Source: Anaerolineae bacterium (GTDB taxonomy: Bacteria > Chloroflexota > Anaerolineae > JAFGEY01). Taken from it: a DNA stretch of 8,575 nucleotides. Shown here piece after piece: positions 1 to 6,211 of the stretch. Under the pieces are notes generated by a model. It searched no databases, was not told the DNA's origin, and saw only the letters and a program-made list of their open reading frames with translations. Made by a program: the position numbers and the translations under genes. Each line of letters starts with the position of its first letter. The first letter of the stretch is position 1. Location: NCBI GenBank assembly GCA_016929205.1, contig JAFGJF010000510.1, positions 1-8,575 of the forward strand, in the 5' to 3' direction.

Positions 1-473
1 CGCCATGCTTCCCTGGCCTGCTCAAGCGCCTCCGGCGAACGCGGGCCGGACCAAGGCAGTGGGTGGGCCTCGATCTCGTCCAGCGTGGCGCGCCAATCCA
101 ACCCCGGCTTCCAGATCAGGTGTAATCCCTCGCCGTCGGGAAAGAGATAGAGCATAAAACAGTTCCGCAACGAATCTTCCGCTTCGTGCAAGCGGACCAT
201 CGTCATTCCCCGGCGAAGATGTGTACTGGCCCGGTCGAAAGGCGCCGGCAAGCCATAGGCAAGCGCCGCGACGATCTCCAGCGCCTCTTTTTCGCTCTGG
301 TGCCCGCCCTTGTGGAGCAGGAGCAGGTCTACGTCTTGGGGATCTGGCTTGTCGGTCAACACGCTGCCAAAAAGATACAGTTTGAGCGGGTGGATGTAGA
401 ACGTGTCCGGATCGATCTGATCCAGGCGTTCACAGATGGTTCGCACCTTGCGCAAGGCATCACGTCGTTTCAT
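1..473 (-). CDS. Nucleotidyltransferase-fold protein, C-terminus cut by the left window edge
   Basis: The frame is open from an ATG at 473 (minus strand) to the window edge, giving 157 full codons with no stop. Residues 31-53 read as a strand followed by FGS (35-37), then DVDLLLL (47-53). This matches the GS...DxD signature of the polymerase-beta-like nucleotidyltransferase fold (MNT/KNTase type), in which the two aspartates (D47, D49) bind Mg-NTP. The start is supported by AGAGGA about seven bases upstream. The region after residue 85 is mixed alpha/beta, with an aromatic stretch (FMLYLFPDG, about 106-114). Proteins of this fold add nucleotides to proteins, antibiotics or RNA, or act as MNT antitoxins; which applies cannot be told. 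No HEPN partner is seen on the visible side. It lies downstream of the HTH gene and may share its transcript. The fold call is fairly sure; the function is unknown. Confidence 0.72.
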   Translation of the reverse strand, partial: MKRRDALRKVRTICERLDQIDPDTFYIHPLKLYLFGSVLTDKPDPQDVDLLLLHKGGHQSEKEALEIVAALAYGLPAPFDRASTHLRRGMTMVRLHEAEDSLRNCFMLYLFPDGEGLHLIWKPGLDWRATLDEIEAHPLPWSGPRSPEALEQAREAW

Positions 474-609
474 TCCGGGATCCTCTTTTCTTGTTGGTGT
501 GTGGCGCGCGGTCACAGTGCGCCCATGTCAGCGCGCTGTCGCCGTCCGACCGGCGATTGACCCAATGCAGGTCACGGCCGTAAACGATGGGAGATTTTCG
601 CCCCTTCAC
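460..609 (-). CDS. Possible small protein, GTGA-coupled to the HTH gene
   Basis: A 49-residue frame can start at a GTG (607-609) that overlaps the TGA stop of the upstream HTH gene as GTGA, a common arrangement for translational coupling. It ends at 460, overlapping the start of the nucleotidyltransferase by 14 bases. The peptide begins VKGRKSPIVYGRDLHWVNRR, is basic, and has no motif I recognise. Without it, 132 bases between two tightly arranged genes would be non-coding. Against it, there is no separate Shine-Dalgarno site and short open frames are common in GC-rich DNA. It could equally be a non-coding spacer. Confidence 0.28.
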   Translation of the reverse strand: MKGRKSPIVYGRDLHWVNRRSDGDSALTWAHCDRAPHTNKKRGSRNETT

Positions 610-812
610 CGCGCCGGCGACGCGGAATTCTGCCGCGTCCGCTCGACGATCCAGCGGTTCAGTTCGACGCGGTTGATGCGCCACTCGCGGCCCACCTTGC
701 GGGCGGGAATGGTGCCGTCTTTGAGCAACCGGCGCACGGTGAGAGCATGCAGATGCAGGTATTCGGCGACTTGGGCAACGGTCAGCATTTCGGGGGTTGG
801 ATTCTCGCTCAT
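606..812 (-). CDS. Excisionase/AlpA-type helix-turn-helix DNA-binding protein
   Basis: This 68-residue protein is almost entirely one winged helix-turn-helix of the MerR-like excisionase (HTH_17) family. Residues 9-21 (MLTVAQVAEYLHL) form the first helix and turn. ALTVRRLLKDG is the recognition helix, followed by the wing IPARKVGREWRI and a closing helix NRVELNRWI. This length and order are typical of stand-alone members of the family. GGAGG lies four bases before the ATG at 812, and a good promoter is readable at 868-896. Family members bind DNA as excisionases of mobile elements or as small transcription regulators. No integrase or recombinase is visible, so an autonomous regulatory role or a partner beyond the left edge are both possible. 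Family confidence is high; role unknown. Confidence 0.88.
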   Translation of the reverse strand: MSENPTPEMLTVAQVAEYLHLHALTVRRLLKDGTIPARKVGREWRINRVELNRWIVERTRQNSASPAR

Positions 813-867
813 TTCTCCTCCATATCAGTGGTTTGGGGCAGCGCGACGAGGCGCACGCGACGTGAAC

Positions 868-896
868 AGTGTACCATTGCCTTGCATTTCTGGCAA
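868..896 (-). promoter_or_regulatory. Predicted sigma70-type promoter of the HTH gene
   Basis: On the minus strand TTGCCA (891-896) is followed by exactly 17 bases and then TACACT (868-873), with a TG one base before the -10 box (extended -10). Transcription would begin near 861, leaving a leader of about 50 bases before the ATG at 812. It was read by eye. Confidence 0.6.
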
Positions 897-1091
897 AAAG
901 AACGCAAGGGGTCGATGCACAAATCGCGCAGCGAACCGTTTGCCGGCGCGCCGTCTTTGCCGGTGGGTTGGGGGAAGGCGTGGAGGTCGAGAAGGAGGAT
1001 AGGTTTCGCGCTCAATCGCTGAGGAGAAAGAGGATCGGATAGTCCTTGATGGACAGATCGCAGATGGCCAGGTCGCCATTTCTGGTCGACG

Positions 1092-2267
1092 CTACACACT
1101 GGGCCCGCCCGCGCCGTCGCGCGAACGCACCGGCGTGTGCTGCCACTCGACGCGATTCAGACGCTCGTCGCGGTTGGGGTTGAACGACGCATCGTCGGTG
1201 TAGAACTCCTCGCCGCTCGCGGTGACCCAACGGTGCGACCACTCGTTGGAGGCGGTGTCGATCCGGTTGGTGTACGGGTTGACGTACTCTTCCTGCCCGG
1301 TCAGCATCAGATAGCTGTCGTTGCGGATCTCGGCGTGGGTCATGCGCCGGTGCTCGACGATCTCGTTGGCGGTGCGCTGCAAGTCGCGCTGAATCTCCAG
1401 CGCGCGGCGGGCACGGAACTGCTCGGCTTGCTGGGCGTTGAGATAGGCCTGCGAGAGCATCTCCTGGCTGGCCTGCTCGCGGGCCACCCAGTGCAGGTCG
1501 ATCTCGCCCGAGGTCCAGATGTGTCTGAGCACCGGCTCCCAACGCGCAAATTCCCCATCCGGCGTGCGCAGCAGCACGGTGTTCTTGTTGCTCCACATCC
1601 CACCGCTCAACGGCCCCATCGACTCGATGCAGGTGAAGGCATGTTCCTCGTAGCGCACGCCGCCTTCCAGATAGCGGAACACGGCTTCGCCGCCGTCGTA
1701 CTGGAAGGGCGTGGCGCCGCCCAGTTGCGCGACCTGACGGCGGTAGTGCTCGACCATCGCCGGCTGGGACTGCTGCTGCACCACCTGCACCTGCTGCGCC
1801 TGGGGATGCGCCCACCCAAAGGCCATCTGCACCAGGAAATCCGCTCCCGACATCAGCGGCCAGACGATCATCCCGCCATAGTTGCTGCCCGGCGGAAAGA
1901 ACATCGCCGCAGGCAGCATGCGCGTGTCGCAGTACTTGATCTCCGGTGCCCAGCGGATCATCACCGAACCGGCGGCATCCCGCTTGACGGTGAAATCCAC
2001 CTTGGCGGCGATCGTCTGCGCGTTCACCATTTGCTGCATGTGGTTGGCGCGAATGACGCCGCCTTCCAGCAGCCAGCCCTTGGGCACGGAGAGGGTGAAC
2101 GCCTGCTCGTTGGGTTCGCTGCGTCGCTCAAAGGTGAAGCCGTGAAACCGGTCAGGCTGCGCCAGCGATGCTGCATCGTCGGGGAACAAATAACTGTGAC
2201 AATAGGGGCATTGCGCCGCTTCGGGCGGCAGGGATGCGCCGCAAGCCGGACACTGGGATACACGCAT
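1092..2267 (-). CDS. Zinc-ribbon protein of unknown function with C-terminal coiled segment
   Basis: This 391-residue protein opens with a double CxxC zinc ribbon: C6, C9, C20 and C23, spaced like a rubredoxin-type knuckle pair. After a short linker, residues about 42-260 form a beta-rich domain containing FTLSVPKGWLLEGG and YEEHAFTCIESM. Residues about 263-316 are a charged, Gln/Glu/Arg-rich helical stretch, probably coiled. A Trp/Asn-rich C-terminal module follows (about 326-380: NPYTNRID, HRWVTASGEE, NPNRDERLN). There is no signal peptide or membrane segment, so it is probably cytoplasmic. The open frame extends upstream to 2357, but I chose the ATG at 2265-2267 because AGGAGT lies six bases before it and because CPAC then falls at the N-terminus, as is usual for such zinc ribbons. 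It is divergent from the glycosidase operon. I do not recognise a named family beyond the zinc ribbon. Confidence 0.82.
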   Translation of the reverse strand: MRVSQCPACGASLPPEAAQCPYCHSYLFPDDAASLAQPDRFHGFTFERRSEPNEQAFTLSVPKGWLLEGGVIRANHMQQMVNAQTIAAKVDFTVKRDAAGSVMIRWAPEIKYCDTRMLPAAMFFPPGSNYGGMIVWPLMSGADFLVQMAFGWAHPQAQQVQVVQQQSQPAMVEHYRRQVAQLGGATPFQYDGGEAVFRYLEGGVRYEEHAFTCIESMGPLSGGMWSNKNTVLLRTPDGEFARWEPVLRHIWTSGEIDLHWVAREQASQEMLSQAYLNAQQAEQFRARRALEIQRDLQRTANEIVEHRRMTHAEIRNDSYLMLTGQEEYVNPYTNRIDTASNEWSHRWVTASGEEFYTDDASFNPNRDERLNRVEWQHTPVRSRDGAGGPSV

Positions 2268-2273
2268 CAAGGG

Positions 2274-2279
2274 ACTCCT
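2274..2279 (-). promoter_or_regulatory. Ribosome binding site deciding the zinc-ribbon protein start
   Basis: AGGAGT on the minus strand sits six bases before the ATG at 2267. The longer frame starting at 2357 has no comparable site, so the short start is preferred. Confidence 0.7.
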
Positions 2280-2304
2280 GTTGTTCGACAACTGACCTGG
2301 GTGG

Positions 2305-2333
2305 ATGGTAACACAAGAAACCGGCCAATGCAA
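2305..2333 (-). promoter_or_regulatory. Predicted sigma70-type promoter of the zinc-ribbon gene
   Basis: TTGCAT (2328-2333), a 17-base spacer and TACCAT (2305-2310) can be read on the minus strand, with TG one base before the -10 box. Transcription would start near 2298 and give a leader of about 30 bases. This lies inside the open frame upstream of 2267, further evidence that the frame's N-terminal extension is not translated. Confidence 0.58.
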
Positions 2334-2521
2334 ATGCGCGGCATTTGACGAAAGCACTGCCCCGTAGTACGATTGTTCCTGACCATGCCGCTATCTACCT
2401 GGACAGAACGGACAAGATTGGAGGCGCAATGGCGGATCCATTCACCGTCACCCGCGGCCGTATCATCCAACGAGAAATCAATGCGATGGTTGATTAAAAC
2501 TGTGCCGGATGCAGCATCTTG

Positions 2522-2530
2522 TGATATACT
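2522..2530 (+). promoter_or_regulatory. Candidate extended -10 promoter for the GH30 operon
   Basis: TGATATACT is a TGn extended -10 element with five of six matches to TATAAT. No good -35 box is present 16-18 bases upstream; a TTGATT at 2490-2495 is too far away. Initiation would be near 2537 and would place the inverted repeat at 2541-2587 in the leader. Confidence 0.4.
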
Positions 2531-2540
2531 GCTATGTATG

Positions 2541-2587
2541 GCGCACGGCTTTAGCTCGACACCCTGTCTTGTGACGAAACCGTGCGC
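2541..2587 (+). repeat. Inverted repeat (hairpin) in the GH30 leader
   Basis: GCGCACGG (2541-2548) pairs perfectly with CCGTGCGC (2580-2587). After one unpaired C, TTT (2550-2552) can pair with AAA (2577-2579), leaving a loop of about 24 bases. A five-T run follows at 2596-2600, eight bases beyond the stem. It could be a leader RNA structure, a weak attenuator or a bipartite operator. Confidence 0.4.
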
Positions 2588-2607
2588 ACCCCAAGTTTTT
2601 CAGATCG

Positions 2608-2614
2608 AAAGGAG
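2608..2614 (+). promoter_or_regulatory. Ribosome binding site of GH30
   Basis: AAAGGAG is placed seven bases before GTG (2622) and ten before ATG (2625). It rules out the much longer open frame that begins at 2373. Confidence 0.7.
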
Positions 2615-2624
2615 TCCGCTTGTG

Positions 2625-3995
2625 ATGTCACAACCCACTGCCCGTTTGGAGCAAGCCAGCGTGTATCTGACAGCCCGGGATACCGCCGACCGCCTGACCC
2701 GCCAGGACGATATCGACTTTGCACCGTTTGAACAACCGGTCGAGAATGCGCCTACGTTGATTCTCGACCGCGCGCACACGTTTCAGACCATCGCCGGATT
2801 TGGCGGTGCGTTTACCGATGCAGCAGCGGAGACCTTATACAAATTATCTCCCCAGCGGCAGCAAGAGATTCTCACCGCCTACTTTGACCCCGAGCATGGC
2901 ATCGGCTACACGCTGTGCCGCACCCACATCAACAGCTGCGACTTTTCGAGCTACAGCTACGCCTACACTCAAGTGCCTAACGACACTGCGCTGAGGCACT
3001 TTACGGTCGATCACGACCGCCAGTACCGCATTCCATTCATCAAGCGTGCCATCGAGACCAGCGGCGGCCGGTTGCAGATATTTGCCTCGCCATGGAGCCC
3101 GCCGGCGTGGATGAAGACCAACGACGATATGCTGCACGGCGGCCAGCTCAAGCCCGAATGCCGCGCCGTATGGGCGCAGTACTTTGTGCGCTTTGTTCAA
3201 GCTTATGAGCAAGAGGGCGTGCCGATCTGGGGATTGACCGTGCAGAACGAGCCGATGGCCGTCCAGACCTGGGAGTCGTGTATCTATACGGCGGCCGAAG
3301 AGCGAGATTTTGTTCGCGACTACCTGGGGCCGACTCTGAAAGCGGCCGGACTGGAACGGCTCAAACTGATGTTCTGGGATCACAACCGAGGAATCATGTA
3401 CCAGCGGGCCAAGACCGTCCTGGACGATCCCCAGGCGGCCCAGTATGTGTGGGGGACGGCCTACCACTGGTACGATGGCGAGCACTTTGACGCCGTGCAG
3501 TTGGTGCACGATGCCTATCCCGACAAGCACCTGCTGTACAGTGAGGCAGCCCTGGGGCCGTTCGACATGGATCGGGTCGGCGAGTGGCAGTGGGGCGAGC
3601 ACTATGCGCGATCGGTGATCCTCGACCTGAATCACTGGTGTGAGGGCTGGGTGGACTGGAACCTGGTCGTCGACGAGCAGGGCGGTCCCAACCACGTGGG
3701 CAATTTCTGCTTTGCGCCGATCGTCGGCGACACGCGCACGGACGAGGTCCACTATATGAATGCCTACTATTACCTGGGGCACGTCTCACGCTTTGTGCGT
3801 CCCGGCGCCAGGCGGATCGTCTGTTCGTCGAACTGCGACGACCTGCTGGCGACGGCTTTTTTGAACCCTGACGGGCAGATCGCGGTGGTCGCACTCAACG
3901 CTTCGGATCGAGACCTGGATATGCAGGTGTGGATTGACGAACAGGCGGCGCCGGTCACATCGCCGGCCCATTCGATGATGACGGTGATCATCTAG
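2625..3995 (+). CDS. Glycoside hydrolase family 30 (glucosylceramidase-like), intracellular
   Basis: This 456-residue retaining beta-glycosidase belongs to clan GH-A. The TIM barrel runs from about 45 to 385. FGGAFTDAAAETL (59-71) is the family's N-terminal signature, followed by ASPWSPPAWMK (154-164). WGLTVQNEP carries the predicted acid/base E209 and LLYSEAALG the predicted nucleophile E307. WDHN (251-254) and HWYDG (281-285) line the site. The last 65 or so residues form the small beta domain usual for the family. Known relatives act on beta-linked glucose, xylose or fucose; substrate cannot be fixed here. There is no signal peptide, so it should act on imported or internal glycosides. Start is ATG at 2625; an in-frame GTG at 2622 has better spacing to AAAGGAG and would add one residue. 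It leads the plus-strand gene set; right after its stop lies a LacI regulator remnant. Confidence 0.93.
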   Translation: MSQPTARLEQASVYLTARDTADRLTRQDDIDFAPFEQPVENAPTLILDRAHTFQTIAGFGGAFTDAAAETLYKLSPQRQQEILTAYFDPEHGIGYTLCRTHINSCDFSSYSYAYTQVPNDTALRHFTVDHDRQYRIPFIKRAIETSGGRLQIFASPWSPPAWMKTNDDMLHGGQLKPECRAVWAQYFVRFVQAYEQEGVPIWGLTVQNEPMAVQTWESCIYTAAEERDFVRDYLGPTLKAAGLERLKLMFWDHNRGIMYQRAKTVLDDPQAAQYVWGTAYHWYDGEHFDAVQLVHDAYPDKHLLYSEAALGPFDMDRVGEWQWGEHYARSVILDLNHWCEGWVDWNLVVDEQGGPNHVGNFCFAPIVGDTRTDEVHYMNAYYYLGHVSRFVRPGARRIVCSSNCDDLLATAFLNPDGQIAVVALNASDRDLDMQVWIDEQAAPVTSPAHSMMTVII

Positions 3996-4136
3996 CAGAG
4001 AATCATTCGCAAGGATGTGGAACAACTGGGCCGGGTCGCTGTAGATCTGCTGCTGGAGCGGTTGGGCAGCGAAGATCTGCTTCCGTGACGGAAACGAATC
4101 ATTGAATACGAGATCGTTCACCGCGAGTCGGCTTGA
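3996..4136 (+). pseudogene. Decayed C-terminus of a LacI-family sugar regulator
   Basis: Directly after the GH30 stop and in the same frame, the codons read RKDVEQLGRVAVDLLLERL, then GSEDLLP, a TGA at 4086-4088, and then RKRIIEYEIVHRESA before TGA at 4134-4136. This matches the last 45 or so residues of LacI/GalR regulators: the (V)RQDxxELGRxAVxLLLERL helix, a short loop, and a closing strand ending in (V)RES. The internal TGA replaces one codon, for example a former CGA or a codon of the PP(R) loop. The DNA-binding and most of the ligand-binding regions are absent, and there is no start codon with a ribosome site. It is therefore a remnant, not a gene. The regulator was probably the operon's own control protein before a deletion joined its tail to the GH30 end. 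Confidence 0.8.
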
Positions 4137-4213
4137 CGATATATGTAACCTACTCAACGCGCAAGCCAAAGATAATCGAGGGCCAGTACCATTTTCTGAG
4201 AGAGGTGAAGGTT

Positions 4214-4612
4214 ATGCCGCAGTCGATCATCCACGTTACGCTTGTCGTCCAGGATTACGATCAAGCAATCGCTTTCTACTGCGACAAACTCCATTTCAAG
4301 TTGGTAGAAGATACGTACCAGCCCGATCAGGACAAACGCTGGGTCGTCGTTGCACCGCCCGGCTCGCAAGGCACAAGTCTGCTACTAGCCTGCGCTTCAA
4401 CGGCAGAACAGGCTGCGTTCATAGGCAGGCAAACTGGTGGGCGCGTCTTTTTGTTTTTGAGCACAGACGATTTCTGGCGCGATTACAACGAAATGCGTCT
4501 GGCGGGAATACGCTTCGTCAGGGAACCAAAGGAGGCTCCTTATGGCACTGTGGCCGTCTTTGAGGATTTATATGGGAATCTGTGGGATCTTGTCCAGCCT
4601 GTAGCCGTCTAG
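4214..4612 (+). CDS. VOC-superfamily (glyoxalase/bleomycin-resistance fold) protein
   Basis: This is a 132-residue protein of the usual single-module length, made of two beta-alpha-beta-beta-beta repeats. The first is IIHVTLVVQDYDQAIAFY with H7 as a likely metal ligand. The second is RVFLFLSTDDFWRDYNEMRLAG, ending in VFEDLYGNLWDLVQP with E117 as the other conserved ligand. The position often holding a second His or Gln in the second repeat is not obvious (VFLFL). VOC proteins catalyse isomerisation, epimerisation, ring cleavage or antibiotic sequestration; the reaction here is unknown. The ATG at 4214 was chosen because AGGTGA is five bases upstream. An upstream in-frame ATG at 4133 would overlap the LacI remnant and add an N-terminus atypical of the family. 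It precedes the second glycosidase by 96 bases and may be in its transcript, so a small-molecule step in the sugar pathway is possible. Confidence 0.85.
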   Translation: MPQSIIHVTLVVQDYDQAIAFYCDKLHFKLVEDTYQPDQDKRWVVVAPPGSQGTSLLLACASTAEQAAFIGRQTGGRVFLFLSTDDFWRDYNEMRLAGIRFVREPKEAPYGTVAVFEDLYGNLWDLVQPVAV

Positions 4613-4708
4613 CAAACGCGGGGCGTCGATTCATGTTTGGTGCGGCGGCTGATATGTTGGATACCAGGCTTGAGATGTTTCAATCCATTCATAAACCAGG
4701 AAGTTGAT

Positions 4709-6160
4709 ATGCAATTCAATGGTCCTTTACGTCGAAACCAGAGCAATCCACGTTATTTTACCGATGATTCCGGGCAGGCGATTTACCTGACCGGGTCGCA
4801 TACCTGGGCGGTGGTGCAGGATATGTGGCTTGAAAACGAGCTACGCCACAATATGGACTATGACGGCTTTTTACAGATGCTCGCCGACAACGGGCACAAT
4901 TTTCTGCGCTTCTGGCAGTTTTCGCTCTATACAAAAAACTGCCCGTGGAACAACATCTCGACCCTGTTCGATCCGCTGCCCTTTGAGCGCACCGGCCCGG
5001 GACTGGCCAAAGACGGGCTGCCGAAATTCGACCTGACCAGGCCCGCGCCGGCTTATTTTAACCGGCTGCGCGCCAGGGTGGAAAAGGCGTCTGAATACGG
5101 CATCTATGTCAGCGTTATGCTGTTTGAAGCCTGGGGGCTGAAATGGGCGACGCCCGACCAGCAGCCCTGGGAGTATCACGTTTTCAACCCGGAAAACAAC
5201 GTCAATGCGACGCCCAACAATCTGCAAGCCACCGAGGGCAAATATGCGGGCAACTATGTAGATGTATTCTCGCTGAAACACCCGGACATACTGGCATATC
5301 AAAAGTTGTTCATTCGCCAGGTTGTGGATACGCTCAATGATCTGGATAACGTGCTGTACGAAATCTGCAATGAAGTCCCCAACACCCCGGAGGCGCTACA
5401 GTGGCAGGAACACCTGTGCCAATACCTGCGCGAGTACGAGCAATCCAGGCCCAAACAGCACCCGATCGGGGTTACATCGGAGGGCGGCGATCAGATCAAC
5501 GAGGAGTTATTCCAGACCTCGGCCGATTGGATTTCGCCCTCCAACGGCAATGCCTTTGAATACCGCTACAATCCGCCGCTTGCCACGGGCGAAAAGGTGA
5601 TCCTCACCGACACCGACCACCTGTGGGGGCATGGCTGCGAAGTCGCCTGGATATGGAAGAGTTTTACCAGGGGGATGAACGTGCTGTTTATGGATCCGTG
5701 GGAGCCAATTCCCGGCGACCGGGATCGGTGGCAGGATGGAGACATTACCCGCAACCAGCGTTACTATTATGCCTGGGACGATATGCGCCGCAATCTGGGC
5801 TATACGCGCAACGTTTCTCTCTCATTCGACCTCAACAAATGCGTTCCCGATCCACACTTTTGCACTTCGACCTACTGCCTGGCGAACAAAAATGAGCAGT
5901 ACGTCTGCTTTTTCCCGGCGGGCGGCTTTGAGGGGCTGGATTTGACCGGCCTGGACGGCGAGTTCCAGGTCGAGTGGCTCAACCCGCTGACGGGCGTCAC
6001 GATCAAGGGCCAACCCCTGCCCGCAAAATCGAATTCCCCACACGCGGTCTTTCAACGGGCTGCGCTGCGCGCACCATTCGACGGCCCGGCCGTCTTGCTG
6101 CTCTACAAGCAGCGCAAGGTGCTGCCTCGAAGGTACAAGGTGTACGTGGTCGGCAAGTAG
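4709..6160 (+). CDS. TIM-barrel glycoside-hydrolase-like protein (DUF6298/DUF4038-like)
   Basis: This 483-residue protein starts with PRYFTDDSGQAIYLTGSHTW (14-33), the opening strand and substrate-facing Thr-Gly-Ser-His-Thr-Trp typical of clan GH-A-like proteins in the DUF4038/DUF6298 group. NGHNFLRFW (61-69) and VLYEICNEV (215-223) follow; E222 of the NE pair is the expected general acid/base. The strand where GH-A enzymes place their nucleophile Glu reads VILTDTDHLWG (297-307), offering D301 or D303 instead. RGMNVLFMDPWE (321-332) is another conserved block. Residues about 395-470 are a beta-sandwich with VEWLNPLTG, as in the C-terminal domains of DUF4038 proteins. No signal peptide, so cytoplasmic. 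I chose ATG 4709 because AGGAAG is five bases upstream and the extra N-terminus from 4637 is not domain-like. It is 51 bases from the isomerase gene. Substrate unknown; an apiosidase-like or other debranching hydrolase is plausible. Confidence 0.8.
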   Translation: MQFNGPLRRNQSNPRYFTDDSGQAIYLTGSHTWAVVQDMWLENELRHNMDYDGFLQMLADNGHNFLRFWQFSLYTKNCPWNNISTLFDPLPFERTGPGLAKDGLPKFDLTRPAPAYFNRLRARVEKASEYGIYVSVMLFEAWGLKWATPDQQPWEYHVFNPENNVNATPNNLQATEGKYAGNYVDVFSLKHPDILAYQKLFIRQVVDTLNDLDNVLYEICNEVPNTPEALQWQEHLCQYLREYEQSRPKQHPIGVTSEGGDQINEELFQTSADWISPSNGNAFEYRYNPPLATGEKVILTDTDHLWGHGCEVAWIWKSFTRGMNVLFMDPWEPIPGDRDRWQDGDITRNQRYYYAWDDMRRNLGYTRNVSLSFDLNKCVPDPHFCTSTYCLANKNEQYVCFFPAGGFEGLDLTGLDGEFQVEWLNPLTGVTIKGQPLPAKSNSPHAVFQRAALRAPFDGPAVLLLYKQRKVLPRRYKVYVVGK

Positions 6161-6211
6161 TGCTGGCGCGGCCATCGCTGTTGGGATCAATCGTTCAGGA
6201 GGATATGTGCG

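Larger units (their letters stand above)
2268..2624. other. Divergent intergenic regulatory region
   Basis: These 357 bases separate the minus-strand zinc-ribbon gene from the plus-strand GH30 gene. They hold the zinc-ribbon promoter (2305-2333), a short palindrome GTTGTTCGACAAC (2280-2292), a candidate extended -10 for GH30 (2522-2530), a leader hairpin (2541-2587) and the GH30 ribosome binding site (2608-2614). An open frame runs through the region in phase with GH30, but its translation does not resemble protein and has no ribosome binding site. I see no RNA gene in it. Confidence 0.65.

Noticed and set aside
813..1091. Possible small genes in the spacer upstream of the HTH gene
   Set aside because: Several frames of 80-96 codons exist on both strands, but none has a good ribosome site or motif and they cross the HTH promoter; I treat the 279 bases as non-coding.
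1012..1815. Minus-strand 267-codon frame overlapping the zinc-ribbon gene
   Set aside because: Mostly Arg/Ala/Gly-rich shadow translation; only its last 22 codons look protein-like and are listed as a low-interest finding.
1137..2348. Long plus-strand open frame (403 codons) opposite the zinc-ribbon gene
   Set aside because: It is antisense to a frame with a clear zinc ribbon, ribosome site and promoter. Its translation is low-complexity Leu/Val/Gly/Arg, typical of a GC-rich shadow.
2373..2624. N-terminal extension of GH30 by 84 residues
   Set aside because: The extension is not protein-like, overlaps the candidate promoter and hairpin, and has no ribosome site, whereas AAAGGAG lies just before GTG/ATG at 2622/2625.
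2844..3782. Long minus-strand open frame (312 codons) opposite GH30
   Set aside because: The GH30 catalytic motifs lie on the other strand; the antisense translation has no recognisable domain or ribosome site.
4613..4708. Separate promoter for the second glycosidase (TTGGTG, 17 bases, GATACC)
   Set aside because: The -10 matches only three of six consensus bases; too weak to annotate, though an internal promoter cannot be excluded.
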